A stretch of 64,000 nt of DNA, taken from Cydia pomonella (Eukaryota > Arthropoda > Insecta > Lepidoptera > Tortricidae). Both the position numbers and the translations under genes were made by a program. How positions within the stretch are numbered: position 1 is the stretch's first letter; every line of letters starts with the position of its first letter. The notes beneath the pieces are model-generated. The model was not told where the DNA came from. It ran no database searches and saw only the letters and a list, made by a program, of their open reading frames with translations. The stretch lies in assembly GCF_033807575.1 (NCBI RefSeq), contig NC_084713.1, positions 17,831,389 through 17,895,388 of the forward strand, written 5' to 3'. Shown one piece after another: positions 22,517 through 32,522 of this stretch.

Positions 22517-23147
22517 GACACGAGTGGGGATAAATTAAAACGACAAACGAGTGGGGATAAATTAAAACAAGACCGAAGGGAGTGTTTTAAATCGACACGA
22601 GTTACGAATTACCTATTCGCACATGTATCATACAACGTTTTACAGTACATATGGCCCTTTAAATGTTCGACACAGTAACGTAATATGCTAATTTTCGCAC
22701 TAGTGCGGTAAAGGAGCACCATATGTACTGTAATAGTACATTACGATACAAGTGCGAAAAATAGGAAATTCGAAACGAGTGGCGATAAATTAAAACACGA
22801 CCGAAGGGAGCATACATATGGCGCTACTTTACCGCACTAGTGAGAAGATTAGCAGATAACGTAACTAAGTAGCGCCATATGTACTGTAAAAATATTTACA
22901 GTGCTAGTGCTATGGTGCTCCTTTACCGCACTAGTGCGAAAATTAGCATATTACGTTACTGTGTAGAGCATTTAAAGGGCCATATATACTGTAAAACGTT
23001 GTACGATACATGTGCGAATAGGCAATTCGCAACTCGTGTCGATTTAAAATACTCCCTTCCGTCGTGTTTTAATGTCGATACATTAAAACAGTGGCGATCC
23101 ACTCGTTTCGAATTTCCTATTTTTCGCACTTGTATCGTAATGTACTT
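22517..23147. mobile_element. Nested foldback elements with 131-, 47- and 15-bp inverted arms
   Basis: Three inverted pairs are visible. Arms of 131 bp lie at 22593-22723 and 22911-23041, beginning CGACACGAGTTACGAATTAC and differing at only a handful of positions. A perfect 47-bp pair lies at 22736-22782 and 23099-23145 (GTACATTACGATACAAGTGC...). A perfect 15-bp pair, CATATGGCGCTACTT, is at 22815-22829 and 22867-22881. Because the 47-bp pair has one arm inside the 131-bp loop and the other outside it, the structure is interleaved, not simply concentric, suggesting one foldback inserted into another or a duplication with inversion. The 90-codon open frame over the right arm is spurious. Confidence 0.88.
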
Positions 23148-24888
23148 TTAATAAACTGCCTAGTAATATTATTTATTATTATTGCCTAGTAATTAATTAA
23201 TTCATTAATTAGGATACAGAAATATATAAATTATGTTATCATTGCTACATGTCCATCCATTTTGTTATAAACAGGTGTTTTTACCGTGGACAATATATAA
23301 GTTAAGGATTTGGACACATTTTCTTATTAAAAAAATTGCCTAATAGGATCCCGTACGAAAATTCGGCATTAAAATTCATTTATTTTTTGATGAACGAACG
23401 TAAAATTAACTCATAAGTACCTACTAGAAACTTTTTGACCCATTCGGTAACTATTTCTCTGCTTATCGATTATATTTTGTTTATTCTGTAATTTAATGCT
23501 GTATGTTTCACCAAATAAATGTTGTTAATATTTTATTTATATATACTCAGGATAAGCAAAATACAATGGAATGTCATAACTGCTAAAGGTACAGAGATTT
23601 TAAGTAAGCATTTGTTACTCTCATATTAACGCTTGACAGAACGAACTATGTTATAAATCAATTAATTAACGTCAATTATATAAATTCATTCACGATATAA
23701 TCCGATTCCATAGTTTTATTTCATGAGTAACAATTGAGGTATCATTAGAAGACAATAATAATATATGTCATAAATATATAGTATGTATTGTATACCAACT
23801 CAATACCATCGCAAAAGTGTTATAAAACTATTTTTTTTAGTCTAATATTATCAACCACCAATCTAAATGCCTAAACAGAAGTCTCATATCGCTACTAACC
23901 TATATTTATAAAGAGGAACAATCTGATTTCTTGCACTTGTCTCGACTTGAGGGGAAATAAAACTGTCGTTTCATAGCGAAACGGGGTCGGACATGTTACT
24001 GCACCCGTTGGTATGTGGGGGTATTGCTGACCCCACCATTTGTGGGGGGAGGTCCCCCAAGCGACGTCACGAACGACTCAGAGCCACACAAATCACGCAA
24101 GTTTAGCACGCGACCTGAAGTCTGTACCAATAAATCTACAACGACACTACATTATTATAAATTCTCGAAAAACATGAAATCCAATGCTGCTTCTGTTAGA
24201 AAAACCCGCTTGTTGTTTGATACCAAAACAGCGTTGTATTGACTGTAAATGGAATTTAATCCGTAAATTTCTTAACGGGTCGCAGCCCTGGGCAACAGCC
24301 TCGCGCGATATGTCAATAGCTCTGTTTATTTTCTAGTAAACGCCTCCTTTTTCTAATAAAAAAAATACCATTGAAATAATAATTCAGCCGTTGCGGACAA
24401 TAGATAGCACGCCACATTCTTGCCTGTCAGACGAGCACGAAACTCTATGCAAATGTAGCTTATAAGGCTTTTTGGCTTTTTCATACCTTTTTACGTTATT
24501 TGCTGCGCCGGTGTTAGACTGACAAGGGGAAGAGGGTGCTTTTAAATATTTTCGTTTCAGCAAGGCGACTTGTGTTTGTGGCAAAAACATTTTTCGGATG
24601 TCGGTAAATATTTAATATTTATCCTAACAGACAGATTCGCTTCAACGTATTTACTACGTAATATAATAATATTACTTATTTACTAAGTATTACTTCGTAA
24701 ATAAGTTGATGTGAATATAATATTATGGTGTTGTTTCATGAAGAAATTTAATTAAATCATAAACGTAAATCACAAAAGATAATCGGGAATTATGTGATAC
24801 GGTGATCACATTTCAATTGAAAAAAAAAACAGTAATATAGTAATGGTGTGAAAAAACGGATTATAAATATAACAAGGAGAAGTTATGG
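23148..24888. other. Spacer; GC-richer patch near 24000
   Basis: Mostly AT-rich. The patch 23975-24125 (CATTTGTGGGGGGAGGTCCC, AGCGACGTCACGAACGACTC) gives a 75-codon open frame with no recognisable domain. No gene or repeat called. Confidence 0.4.
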
Positions 24889-25024
24889 ATTCCTGTAGGG
24901 CTAAGATGGTCGGCTCTTTATCATTTGTCACCATGTCTGTCACGTTCTAACAAATATATGTGTGAAAGTGACGGCCATAGTGACAGATGATAAAAATGGA
25001 ACCATGCTGCCACTGCTGGTCTAC
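24889..25024. mobile_element. Foldback element, GATGGTCGGCTC type
   Basis: AAGATGGTCGGCTCTTTATC, TTTGTCACCATGTCTGTCACG on the left and GTGACGGCCATAGTGACAG, AAAATGGAACCATGCTGCC on the right form an imperfect inverted pair. A related but shorter element lies 300 bases away. Confidence 0.75.
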
Positions 25025-25327
25025 TAGATTTTTTTTTAATACATACATAACCACCATAATTGTGATTGAGTGTAGGTATTTTTATAGACCACGTTGTAGT
25101 TTTATAGTTATAATTAAATTACTATAATTTGGGATTTAATTGTATAGTTTTAGGTTAAGTTTAATCTCACTGCGATGCGATATAAGTAATCAATGTTACG
25201 TAATCCATTATTGTTGTATATATCAGTATTTTTTACCTTTTCATTTTAAAATTTTCATTTTGGTGTAAGTTATAATATGTTTGATGTGAATGTACTTTAA
25301 TAAATAAAATAAATATAATTGACGTTT

Positions 25328-25432
25328 TATGGGCCTATGATGGTTACGCTTTCGTCGTCACGCTCTAATAAGCATGTAAGCGAGAGTGACGCATGACTAA
25401 TAATCGATAAAAACGTAACCATCCCAGCTATA
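25328..25432. mobile_element. Foldback element, GATGGTTACG type
   Basis: GCCTATGATGGTTACGCTTT is mirrored by AAACGTAACCATCCCAGC, and CGTCACGCTCT by AGAGTGACG. The layout (gtgac words flanking a spacer of AATAAGCATGTAAGCG) resembles the neighbouring element at 24889. Confidence 0.7.
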
Positions 25433-25793
25433 TAGATACTATGGAATTAGGCGAGCACACATTGTCACTATATTTAGTAACGTGTTCTCCCTTAATATTT
25501 CAAAATAAACTGCCTATTCACGTTAACACTATGAGTTAATGTCCCAACCGGTATGCGCAGTCACACCTAATTGGCTCTTTGTTGTTATTAAGTTTATTTA
25601 ATATTCAGGTTCAACGCCCTTCGAAATATTTGTGTCAGTATGCCCTACATTTTTATTTCAGTAATGTGGTAATGTGGAATTACGTGAAATACTTAATGTA
25701 ATGAACATTCAAATAAATAAAGAAAATGGCCGCTAATGCCACACAAATTAAATTATGAAATAAGTTGGTTTATTATTATTTAAGCTCCCGGCA
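25433..25793. other. Spacer, nothing recognised
   Basis: AT-rich, no feature assigned. Confidence 0.5.
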
Positions 25794-26003
25794 GCAGGGA
25801 TCGGAAACCGGTATTTTTTGTATGGGAACGAAAACGGTATTTTTTCGTTCTTTGTTAATTTCTTCATTTCTAATTAGGCAATCTAATAATACGAAGTCGT
25901 TATCTGAAAACACAACTGAGTCCTACATTTAGAGTATAAAATAAACCGAAATATATGGTTATTTCGATGTTTTTGCAAAAAACCGGTTCCGATCCCTGCC
26001 CGG
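25794..26003. mobile_element. Foldback element, GCAGGGATCGGAA type
   Basis: The left terminus GCAGGGATCGGAAACCGGT (25794-25812) is inverted at the right (ACCGGTTCCGATCCCTGC, 25982-25999), with a further CCGGCAG pair just outside. The roughly 170-bp interior is AT-rich. No coding capacity. Confidence 0.85.
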
Positions 26004-26384
26004 CAGTATGACTTGCAAGAATCATAATAGATACGTATTTTAATATAAAAGTATAAGACACTTATGGCGTTATAGTTCGTAATCTGTAAGAAAAAAAGGA
26101 ATAAAACATAACTTTAACTGATTGGGGCTTGTATAGTTATACTAACAATGGGAATATATGCGTTCTTTATAGTTCTATATTACATTCTAGTATTTACTAT
26201 GTACCTACGAAAAGCGATGATCACGACTAAATTGGCAAAAAGTGAACTTATTAGTTAAAATGTCATACTGCTTGACATCTGTCAATTGTCTTCAAAGTGG
26301 ATGTGCCATACATCTAGATCATTACTTTAAGGTGCGATAAATTTGTATTAAATACTTTACGAAAAACAATAAAATTTCAAGACA
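26004..26384. other. Spacer, nothing recognised
   Basis: AT-rich. The sequence may belong to the 5' part of the LINE fragment that follows, but no reverse transcriptase motif is seen before 26392. Confidence 0.4.
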
Positions 26385-27160
26385 GCTATGTGAGCCTACT
26401 TTGGCTACGCGCATTATTGTTTGCGCTACGGAATCATAATGTGGGGAAACAGCACTGGTGCAAATGATTTATATGTTTTGCAAAATAAATGCATCCGTGT
26501 ACTGTCTAATTAGGTGCCATTAGGTGAGCTGTAGGCCATATATCAAAGATTATGAAATTTTAACATTATCTGTCATAAACATTCTAGAACTCGCAACTTT
26601 CGCAACAATTCAGACGAATTTAAAGTCGCCGAAGAGAACTTAACCTAGTAATACAGGCATCGAGAACCCAATTATTTCGAAGGAGCCCAAACTATGCTGC
26701 GGCGTTTTTATAAAATAGAATCCCTGCCCATATAAAGTTAGAGGAAAATATACTAATATTTTTTAAGAAACTTAAAAATGTTATATTTTGTCGATACATA
26801 CAAAACACCTAACAACCGGCTACATAACAAGTACTTTGTAAAACAACAGTTTATATTCGCCACTCTTTTTTTAAAATTGCTCAGTCCCTGCACGTTATCC
26901 AAAGTTAGTGTCATACAATAAAATAATGCTAAGAGTAAACCCTTTCAAACGAGATATGTCTCAACAGTATACATCCATGGGACAAATTGCCCATTCTCCT
27001 TTGTAGCGGACAGTAGTAGTTAAATTTAGTTTAATTTGTAAATATGTATAATTGTATATATAACATGTATAATGTTAGTACCCGAAGCCGGTAACATGAA
27101 AGAGCTATTTTTGTACCTACTACATGTATACAACTATACAATTATAAAATAATAAAGAAT
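26385..27160 (+). mobile_element. Jockey/CR1-like LINE, reverse transcriptase thumb region and 3' tail (decayed)
   Basis: From 26392 the plus strand encodes AYFGYAHYCLRYGIIMWGNS, with YGIIMWGNSTGANDLYVLQN and KCIRVL, the conserved block downstream of the polymerase palm in Jockey/CR1 LINEs. Stops and frameshifts follow (first stop after VLSN), but RNFRNNSDEF and later weak similarity continue to about 26850. A 3' region then runs to AATAATAAAGAATATTAATAA near 27160, which may be the original end. The copy is old and 5'-truncated. Confidence 0.8.
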
Positions 27161-27604
27161 ATTAATAAAAACAACGTATGTGTCCTATAGTGGCGCAAAC
27201 TCTGCTCAAAAGCCTCGCTTTTCTCACTCCGCCAGAAACAAAAATAAAAACCATATTAAAGTTACCGATTCCATTTTTTAATTGAAACGACTAATAAATT
27301 ATAGTCGTAAAGAAAGGAAAATCGCCATCGACACATTGCTCGCGTGCGGCCACCGTATAAAGTATCGCTTACTGCAAGCGCGCTTATTGTTTAATGCCGT
27401 CCGCCCAACAATCGGTGGGCGGTGCGTATGAATGCGATAAGTGTGCCCGGTTTGGCTTCCTATTAAACATACGGGGTGTTTTAATGCAAATAAATAGGAT
27501 GCTTTCTTACACAACTTACGAAGGAGATAATACTTATTTGTTTGAAAAGACGGCAATGTTGTTTAATCTTTCGTGCTAATATTGACATCTGAGCAATGAG
27601 AATG
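27161..27604. other. Spacer; GC-richer segment at 27320-27470
   Basis: The segment with CCGTCCGCCCAACAATCGGTGG carries an inverted GTCCGCCCA / TGGGCGGT pair. Open frames occur on both strands and neither has recognisable motifs. Could be a foldback remnant. Confidence 0.4.
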
Positions 27605-27946
27605 TTCCAAAAAACCGGACAAGTGGTAGTTGGACTCGCACAGGAAGGGTTCCGTACCATTATCTATAAAAACGGTCACCCATCCAAGTACTGACCCCGC
27701 CCCACGTTGCTTCACTTCGGTGATTGGATGAGAACCTCGAGATTGGAAAGAAATATTTATTTTATTCTGTTTTTAGTATTTGTTGTTACAGCGGCAACAG
27801 AAATACATAATCTGTATAAATTTCAACTGGCTAACTATCACGGTTCATGAGATACAGCCTGGTGACAGACGGACCGACAGACGGACGAACAGCGGAGTCT
27901 CAGTAATAGGGTCCCGTTTGACCCTTTGGGTACAGAACCCTAAAAA
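27605..27946 (+). repeat. GGTTCCGTACC element carrying a 5S rRNA-like segment
   Basis: Starts AAAAAACCGGACAAGTGG, GTTCCGTACCATTATCTATA, then the 5S-like block (separate entry), then TTTTAGTATTTGTTGTTACAG, the ATGAGATACAGCCTGGTGAC block, ACGGACCGACAGACGGACG and a terminal GGGTACAGAACCCTAAAAA. It is the most complete copy of this family in the window. Ends GGTTCCGTAC and GTACAGAACC are roughly inverted. Confidence 0.85.
27674..27736 (-). pseudogene. 5S rRNA-derived segment inside the repeat
   Basis: The plus strand reads GGTCACCCATCCAAGTACTG, ACCCCGCCCCACGTTGCTTC and ACTTCGGTGATTGGATGAGA. Its complement closely follows the middle of insect 5S rRNA (TCTCGTCCGATCACCGAAGT, AAGCAACATCGGG, GGTCAGTACTTGGATGGG), including the internal control region. 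About 63 of 120 bases are present, both ends of the 5S gene are absent, and it lies inside a dispersed element, so it is not a functional rRNA gene. It resembles the 5S-headed design of some SINEs, but here it is internal and antisense to the element as drawn. Confidence 0.85.
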
Positions 27947-27962
27947 TCACCAATCACTTTTT

Positions 27963-28055
27963 TTCTAGAGTTGCAGGCGTACATAGGCTACGGAGACTGC
28001 TTACCATCAGGCGGGCTGTATGCTTGTTTGCCTCTGACGTAGTATTAAAAAAAGC
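27963..28055 (+). mobile_element. Family A retroposon copy (3' end)
   Basis: TAGAGTTGCAGGCGTACATAG, GCTACGGAGACTGCTTACCA and TCTGACGTAGTATTAAAAAAA. All family A copies share this 3' end and differ in how far they extend 5', as retroposed sequences do. It lies only 17 bases after the GGTTCCGTACC element. Confidence 0.85.
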
Positions 28056-28934
28056 GTAGAAATGTTCGTAGATTTGTGAGCATTGCGAGGCTTATTATTT
28101 TTAATTAAACTATTGCACAGTAATAAAAGGCGGACTTAATGCCACACGGCATTCTCTACCAGTCAATCTTTAAAGGTTTCAAAGGCTTTACAGACTTATC
28201 TACCAAGTGAAACACAAAACTTTTCGCCACACTAACAAGAGGAAAATCCAAATGAACGCTATTTAATATAAGAGTTGTGTTTCAATTGATAATTTTGAAT
28301 GATTGAAACACAACTCTACCAGCCAATATGAGGAAACAACATTTTTCAACTCAAAGTGTTTGAAAAATAAAGAAGGGCTTGACAAGCTACTATAGTGAAA
28401 AGATAGTTGTGCATTCTCATCTTGGTTAACAAAATTGTACCACTTTCAAATTGACATAAACATGCGCACAAAGTAGCTATACCACGGTTAGGAAAAACAA
28501 TTTTTTTTCTTTGCAGCAGTTCTGAAATTTAAATTAAAAAAATATATCGTACACCTTTTAAGTTAAGTGCCACATGCTTGTCAGAATTTACGAGTGTATC
28601 GTAAACGGAAATTTCATGACAACCCGAAAAAAAGCCCTTTAACAAATTAAAGCTATTACATTTTTATGAAGACCTGTATGTAGCAGCTTGTCTTCGAAAA
28701 ATAACCAAAGAAACATTCAAGGGTAGGTGCATAACTATTGCCGACAGTTCTATTTATATTATATAGTTACGAGTTTTTTTGTTACTTCCATTTCACTAAG
28801 CAATGATTTTATTTTTGAGTTAGATCTATCATTTTTACTGAAAATTCGACAGTTTATGAACAGTTCACATCTTATACGTTTTTATTTATATTATTATTAA
28901 AAATAATCTGTAATTTATGACGTTGACGATCTGT
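28056..28934. other. Spacer, AT-rich
   Basis: Nothing recognised apart from the hairpin at 28271-28317. Confidence 0.5.
28271..28317. repeat. Perfect 16-bp hairpin with 15-base loop
   Basis: AGAGTTGTGTTTCAAT at 28271-28286 is exactly complementary to 28302-28317. The stem is shorter than a usual microRNA precursor and I see no extension of pairing beyond it, so it is listed only as a structural repeat. Confidence 0.8.
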
Positions 28935-29165
28935 CACAGTCGGTATTGAAGGGTCACAGTCCCGGGTTAAAATCCTGGTAAGGGCATTTATTTATGAAAT
29001 GAACACGGATATTTGTTCCTGAGTCATGGGTGTTTTCTATGTACAAGTTTAATTATTAATACATATTTATACTGTATATATCTTTGTCTAAGTAGGTACC
29101 TACAACACAAGTCTTATTGAGCTTACTTAGATTATTAAATATATATAAATATATTATTTAGAAAT
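28935..29165 (+). mobile_element. tRNA-derived SINE, family 2 (diverged copy)
   Basis: The head is degraded (GGGTCACAGTCCCGGGTTAAA, with a B-box-like GGGTTAAAATCCTGG). The body matches the other family 2 copies: GGATATTTGTTCCTGAGTC, ATGGGTGTTTTCTATGTA and ACACAAGTCTTATTGAGC, ending near AATATATTATTTA. Confidence 0.8.
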
Positions 29166-29328
29166 TAAATAGTCATGTATACATATATCAAACAACAAAA
29201 AGACCTGGAAGCTCATAATTATAAATTATGTTAACTGAAATTAGTAAAATTATACCTAACGCATACTTATATCAGATAGAAAAATAACTGATATCTTGTA
29301 ATTAGGTAGTAAAACAACTTACGTACCT

Positions 29329-29461
29329 GTACCCCTAGTGTAAAGTTTTGAGTTTCCAAAACGTCCCGCTTGGCGCGCTGTTTCTAAATCCCATACAAAA
29401 TGAGACTTAACGCAAACGCGTACGTCACGTCACGCTATCGAATAAACTTACAATAGGGGTT
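29329..29461. mobile_element. Foldback element, ACCCCTAGTGTAAA type (internally deleted)
   Basis: Left end GTACCCCTAGTGTAAAG and right end CTTACAATAGGGGTTC are inverted. The interior (AAAACGTCCCGCTTGGCGCG, AACGCAAACGCGTACGTCACG) matches the fuller copy at 38294-38483, which has about 57 more bases. Confidence 0.8.
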
Positions 29462-29518
29462 CTGTATTATGTTTAAATATTAGTGAATTGCGAGTTGATG
29501 AGTTTGAGGCTAAATAAG

Positions 29519-29612
29519 GTCCTCTGGAGTTACCGGGGTACATAGGCTACGGAGACTGCTTACCATCAGGCGGATCGTATGCTTGTTTGCCACCGACGTA
29601 GTATTAAAAAAA
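29519..29612 (+). mobile_element. Family A retroposon copy (3' end)
   Basis: TCCTCTGGAGTTACCGGGG, TACATAGGCTACGGAGACTG, CACCGACGTAGTATTAAAA. Almost the same extent as the copy at 27963. Confidence 0.85.
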
Positions 29613-30467
29613 TAGGTAAATAGGCTACGTGTACGTGTCATGTTTTTACTCAACTAATAAGAAGGGATTATAATGTTTTCCGAGCGTTTTGCCTTGGGCA
29701 CTTGATGTATTTTAACGTGTAGGTAAGTCATACAAGTCTTAGCCGTTAAAATATGATGGCTAGTCCCTGAAATAAAACTTTTTACCCATTCTTTAATTCT
29801 TCCGACTTAACCAATTTGAGAAAGTAAACATTGTCACTATTAGGTATACATTACTTCTGCTGTAGTACCTATAAATCTGTAGAAATCTGTCTATATTTAG
29901 TTAAGTCTTCATTCTAAATGTTGGTCTTAATTTCGAAATCAAGCTTCAGTACCTAAATCACATTGACGCAATTATAGCTACCTACTCAGAAATCTCACTC
30001 CAAACTACTAAGAAAAATCTTTTGAAATCCTTTCAACGGTTTCATTAAATCAGAATTCGTAGAAGTATAACCGAGTGTCCAATCTCTTCAAAGAGACCAT
30101 TTTCACTCAATCATGGCCGATTGAAAGCCTTGCTCTTTTGCTCTTTTCACTTCGTATTTCATTCCAGATGCGGGCGCTTGCAACTGATTATACTCTATAA
30201 GCTTAATATAACGATTGAATACCTTGAAAATTGAATATAATGTAAGTAAAAGTTTTTAGATAGTAGTACTTCGTACCTAACTAGGTACCTTAACCTATTC
30301 TCTACGGGGTATTTTTGAGCGCCGCCGCTTCTCAATACGGCAATATTTTACTGGAGGGCGTAGGTTAATCCATTTTTTACTGTGCTGTATTTTGAAAACA
30401 ATTGCATCTAGGACCATGAACATTCACACATTCGTAGATAATTTTATGTAGTTTATTATGACAATTA
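29613..30467. other. Spacer, nothing recognised
   Basis: AT-rich with a GC-richer bit at 30308-30365. No gene or repeat. Confidence 0.45.
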
Positions 30468-31174
30468 GTCCGTTTTTAGGGTTCCGTAGTCAATTACTAG
30501 GAACCCTTATAGTTTCGCCATGTCCGTCTGTCTGTCTGTCTGTCTGTCTGTCCGAGGCTTTGCTCCGTGGTCGTTAGTGCTAGAAAGCTGAAATTCGGCA
30601 TGGATATATAAATCAATAAAGCCGTCAAAGTCGTACAATATAATCTAAAAATTTAATTTTTTTGAGGGTACCTCCCCTACACGTAAAGTGGCGGAGATTT
30701 TTTTTTTCTGCTTCAACCCTACAGTGTGGGGTATCGTTGGAAAGGGCTTTCAAAACTAATAGGGGTCTTCAACAAACATTTTTTGATAAAGTGAATATAT
30801 TCGGAGATAATCGCTCCGAAAGAAAAAAAAAATGTCCCCCCCCCCCTCTAACTTTTGAACCATAGGTCCAAAAAATATGAAAAAAATCGTGGAAGTAGAG
30901 CTTAAGAAAGACTTTAAATGAAAACTACAGCGGACATGATCAGTTTAGCTCTTTTTGAGTTATCGCAAAAAGTTTCCCCTTCATAGTAAAAAGACTTTAA
31001 TTAGGTACTGATTATGCAAATTTGCCTATTTGTTTAACTCGCGTGAAAGGTACCGTTTCATCCCTTGGTTAACAATTTACTATACTTTAAGTTCCAGTTT
31101 AGCTTATTGTGACGGAAGAGTAACTACGGAACCCTACACTGAGCATGGCCCGACATGCTCTTGGCCGGTTTTTA
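30468..31174. repeat. Long GGTTCCGTA element, near full length
   Basis: It opens TTTTTAGGGTTCCGTAG at 30474 with a (GTCT)n run, and closes ACTACGGAACCCTACACTG ... CATGCTCTTGGCCGGTTTTT at about 31172. The interior has TTGAGGGTACCTCCCCTACA, GTAAAGTGGCGGAGA and CTTTTTGAGTTATCGCAAAA. The left part of the window (1-407) looks like a related element in the other orientation. No protein is encoded, and the 67-codon frame at 30662 is spurious. Confidence 0.8.
30526..30552. repeat. (GTCT)n microsatellite
   Basis: About six and a half GTCT units within the GGTTCCGTA element. Length polymorphism is likely. Confidence 0.9.
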
Positions 31175-31529
31175 TACATTCAATTTACATTCATGTAACT
31201 AACTAAGGGTGCTGACGTAAGCTGTAAACTTTTTCATATATGTATAAAGTAAATACAATACATTAAAATGTATATAGGTATGGTTGGATTTCCTAACACA
31301 ATAGAATCAATTAAATGTTGAAAAGTTATGACTCAGATATTTTTTTTTTTGCAATTTATCCTCTGTTTACATCTAACACAACTTCTGGCTATACAAGTAA
31401 ATTGGCTAAATATTTTACTATCTTTGTTAAACCAGGCATCTGGAGGCCAATTCAAACTTACATTTTGACATCGAATTAACTTTGTTTTGTTAAAATTTAC
31501 CCGTGCATATCGCTCGCGCCAATACATTT
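31175..31529. other. Spacer, nothing recognised
   Basis: AT-rich DNA between two repeats. No feature. Confidence 0.5.
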
Positions 31530-31885
31530 GTTTAATACTACGTCGGTGGCAAACAAGCTCACGGCCCGCCTGATGTTAAACAGTCTCCGTAGCCTATGTT
31601 CGCTTGCAACTCTAGAGGAGTTCCATGCGCGTTGCCGACCCTAACACTCAGCACCCTCGTTGAGCTCTGGCAACCTTATTCACTGGCAGGAACACAACAC
31701 TATGAGTAGGGTCTAGTGTTATTTGGCTGCGATTTTCTGTAAGGTGGACGTACTTCCCCAGTTGGGCTCTGCTCTAGACCTAGAATAACATCCGCTGTGC
31801 TGTGCCCTACCACACAAAGCGAGATGACATTAACAATGCCCATACCTCTCTTTTGGACATAGTTTAAGGACATACCCCGGTCCAT
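31530..31885 (-). mobile_element. Family A retroposon, longest copy
   Basis: The 3' end (TTAATACTACGTCGGTGGC on the plus strand) is at the left. The element then extends through GCGTTGCCGACCCTAACAC, CCTCGTTGAGCTCTGGCAAC, GAACACAACACTATGAGTAG and GTACTTCCCCAGTTGGGCTC to ATACCTCTCTTTTGGACAT and ACATACCCCGGTCC. The minus-strand 61-codon frame here is a remnant at best. This copy shows that family A is at least 350 bases long. Confidence 0.85.
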
Positions 31886-32365
31886 AAATGTACGTGAAAA
31901 TGATAACTAAACATCATTTGGATATTAAAATGTACGTTCTAATTGACCTTTTTGATATGTACAATTAATCTAAAAGGACTTTTGTTTGGTAATAAGATAC
32001 GAATTGGGATTTCTACATCGCATTTCAAAGTGTATTAGAAAAAAAAAACAGTTACCAATCAATGTGCCATTGAATTAGAGGTTATGTTCTGTGGTGACCT
32101 GTTTGTTGCACGAAAATTGCTTCGTGGATGAACATATAATACGAACGCTTCAATATTTGAACATATACTCGTAACTTGCAGTCTTTAATATTCGCTCAAA
32201 CTTCCTTATAACATTAGACGGAAAACACAGAAAGTTCACAATGTACCCTGCTTAATTAAGATAATGTACTTAGGGCCCTTATTTAGCGCTTGAAATATAA
32301 TCTCAATCTAATGTGAAAAATCAAGAAAATGTGTTATAGAATCCCTGAACGTAGTTTAAGATGAC
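31886..32365. other. Spacer, nothing recognised
   Basis: AT-rich; no feature. Confidence 0.5.
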
Positions 32366-32522
32366 ATCCTCCTCCTTCGCACTCGCCTACGGTATTTCCA
32401 GACCGATAATCTTCAAACCTTTAAGAAAAGAGCGTACTCCTTCCTTTAGGACGGCAAGGCACGTGTAACTCCTCTGATGGTAATTGGCTACCATCAAGTG
32501 ATTCGTCTGGTCAATTGACTAC
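32366..32522 (+). mobile_element. LINE tail, same family as 7757 (decayed)
   Basis: CCTACGGTATTTCCAGACCG, AAACCTTTAAGAAAAGAGCG and TACTCCTTCC correspond to the VFPDR-LQTF-KKRAYS part of the LINE C-terminus. Then ACTCCTCTGATGGTAATTGG and CATCAAGTGATTCGTCTGGTC match its tail. Stops interrupt the frame. Confidence 0.75.

Noticed and set aside
22879..23151. 90-codon plus-strand open frame
   Set aside because: It lies wholly in the inverted arms of the nested foldback element and has no protein-like features.
24015..24242. 75-codon open frame beginning in a G-rich patch
   Set aside because: Length is expected by chance in a GC-richer patch; no recognisable motif.
27674..27736. Functional 5S rRNA gene
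   Set aside because: Only the central half is present, it lies within a dispersed repeat, and there is no terminator at a 5S 3' end.
28271..28317. microRNA gene
   Set aside because: The stem is 16 bp, shorter than the roughly 22-bp duplex plus lower stem needed for a usual precursor.
30526..30552. Short tandem GTCT units considered as a CRISPR-like or satellite array
   Set aside because: Plain tetranucleotide microsatellite inside a known repeat, with no spacers.
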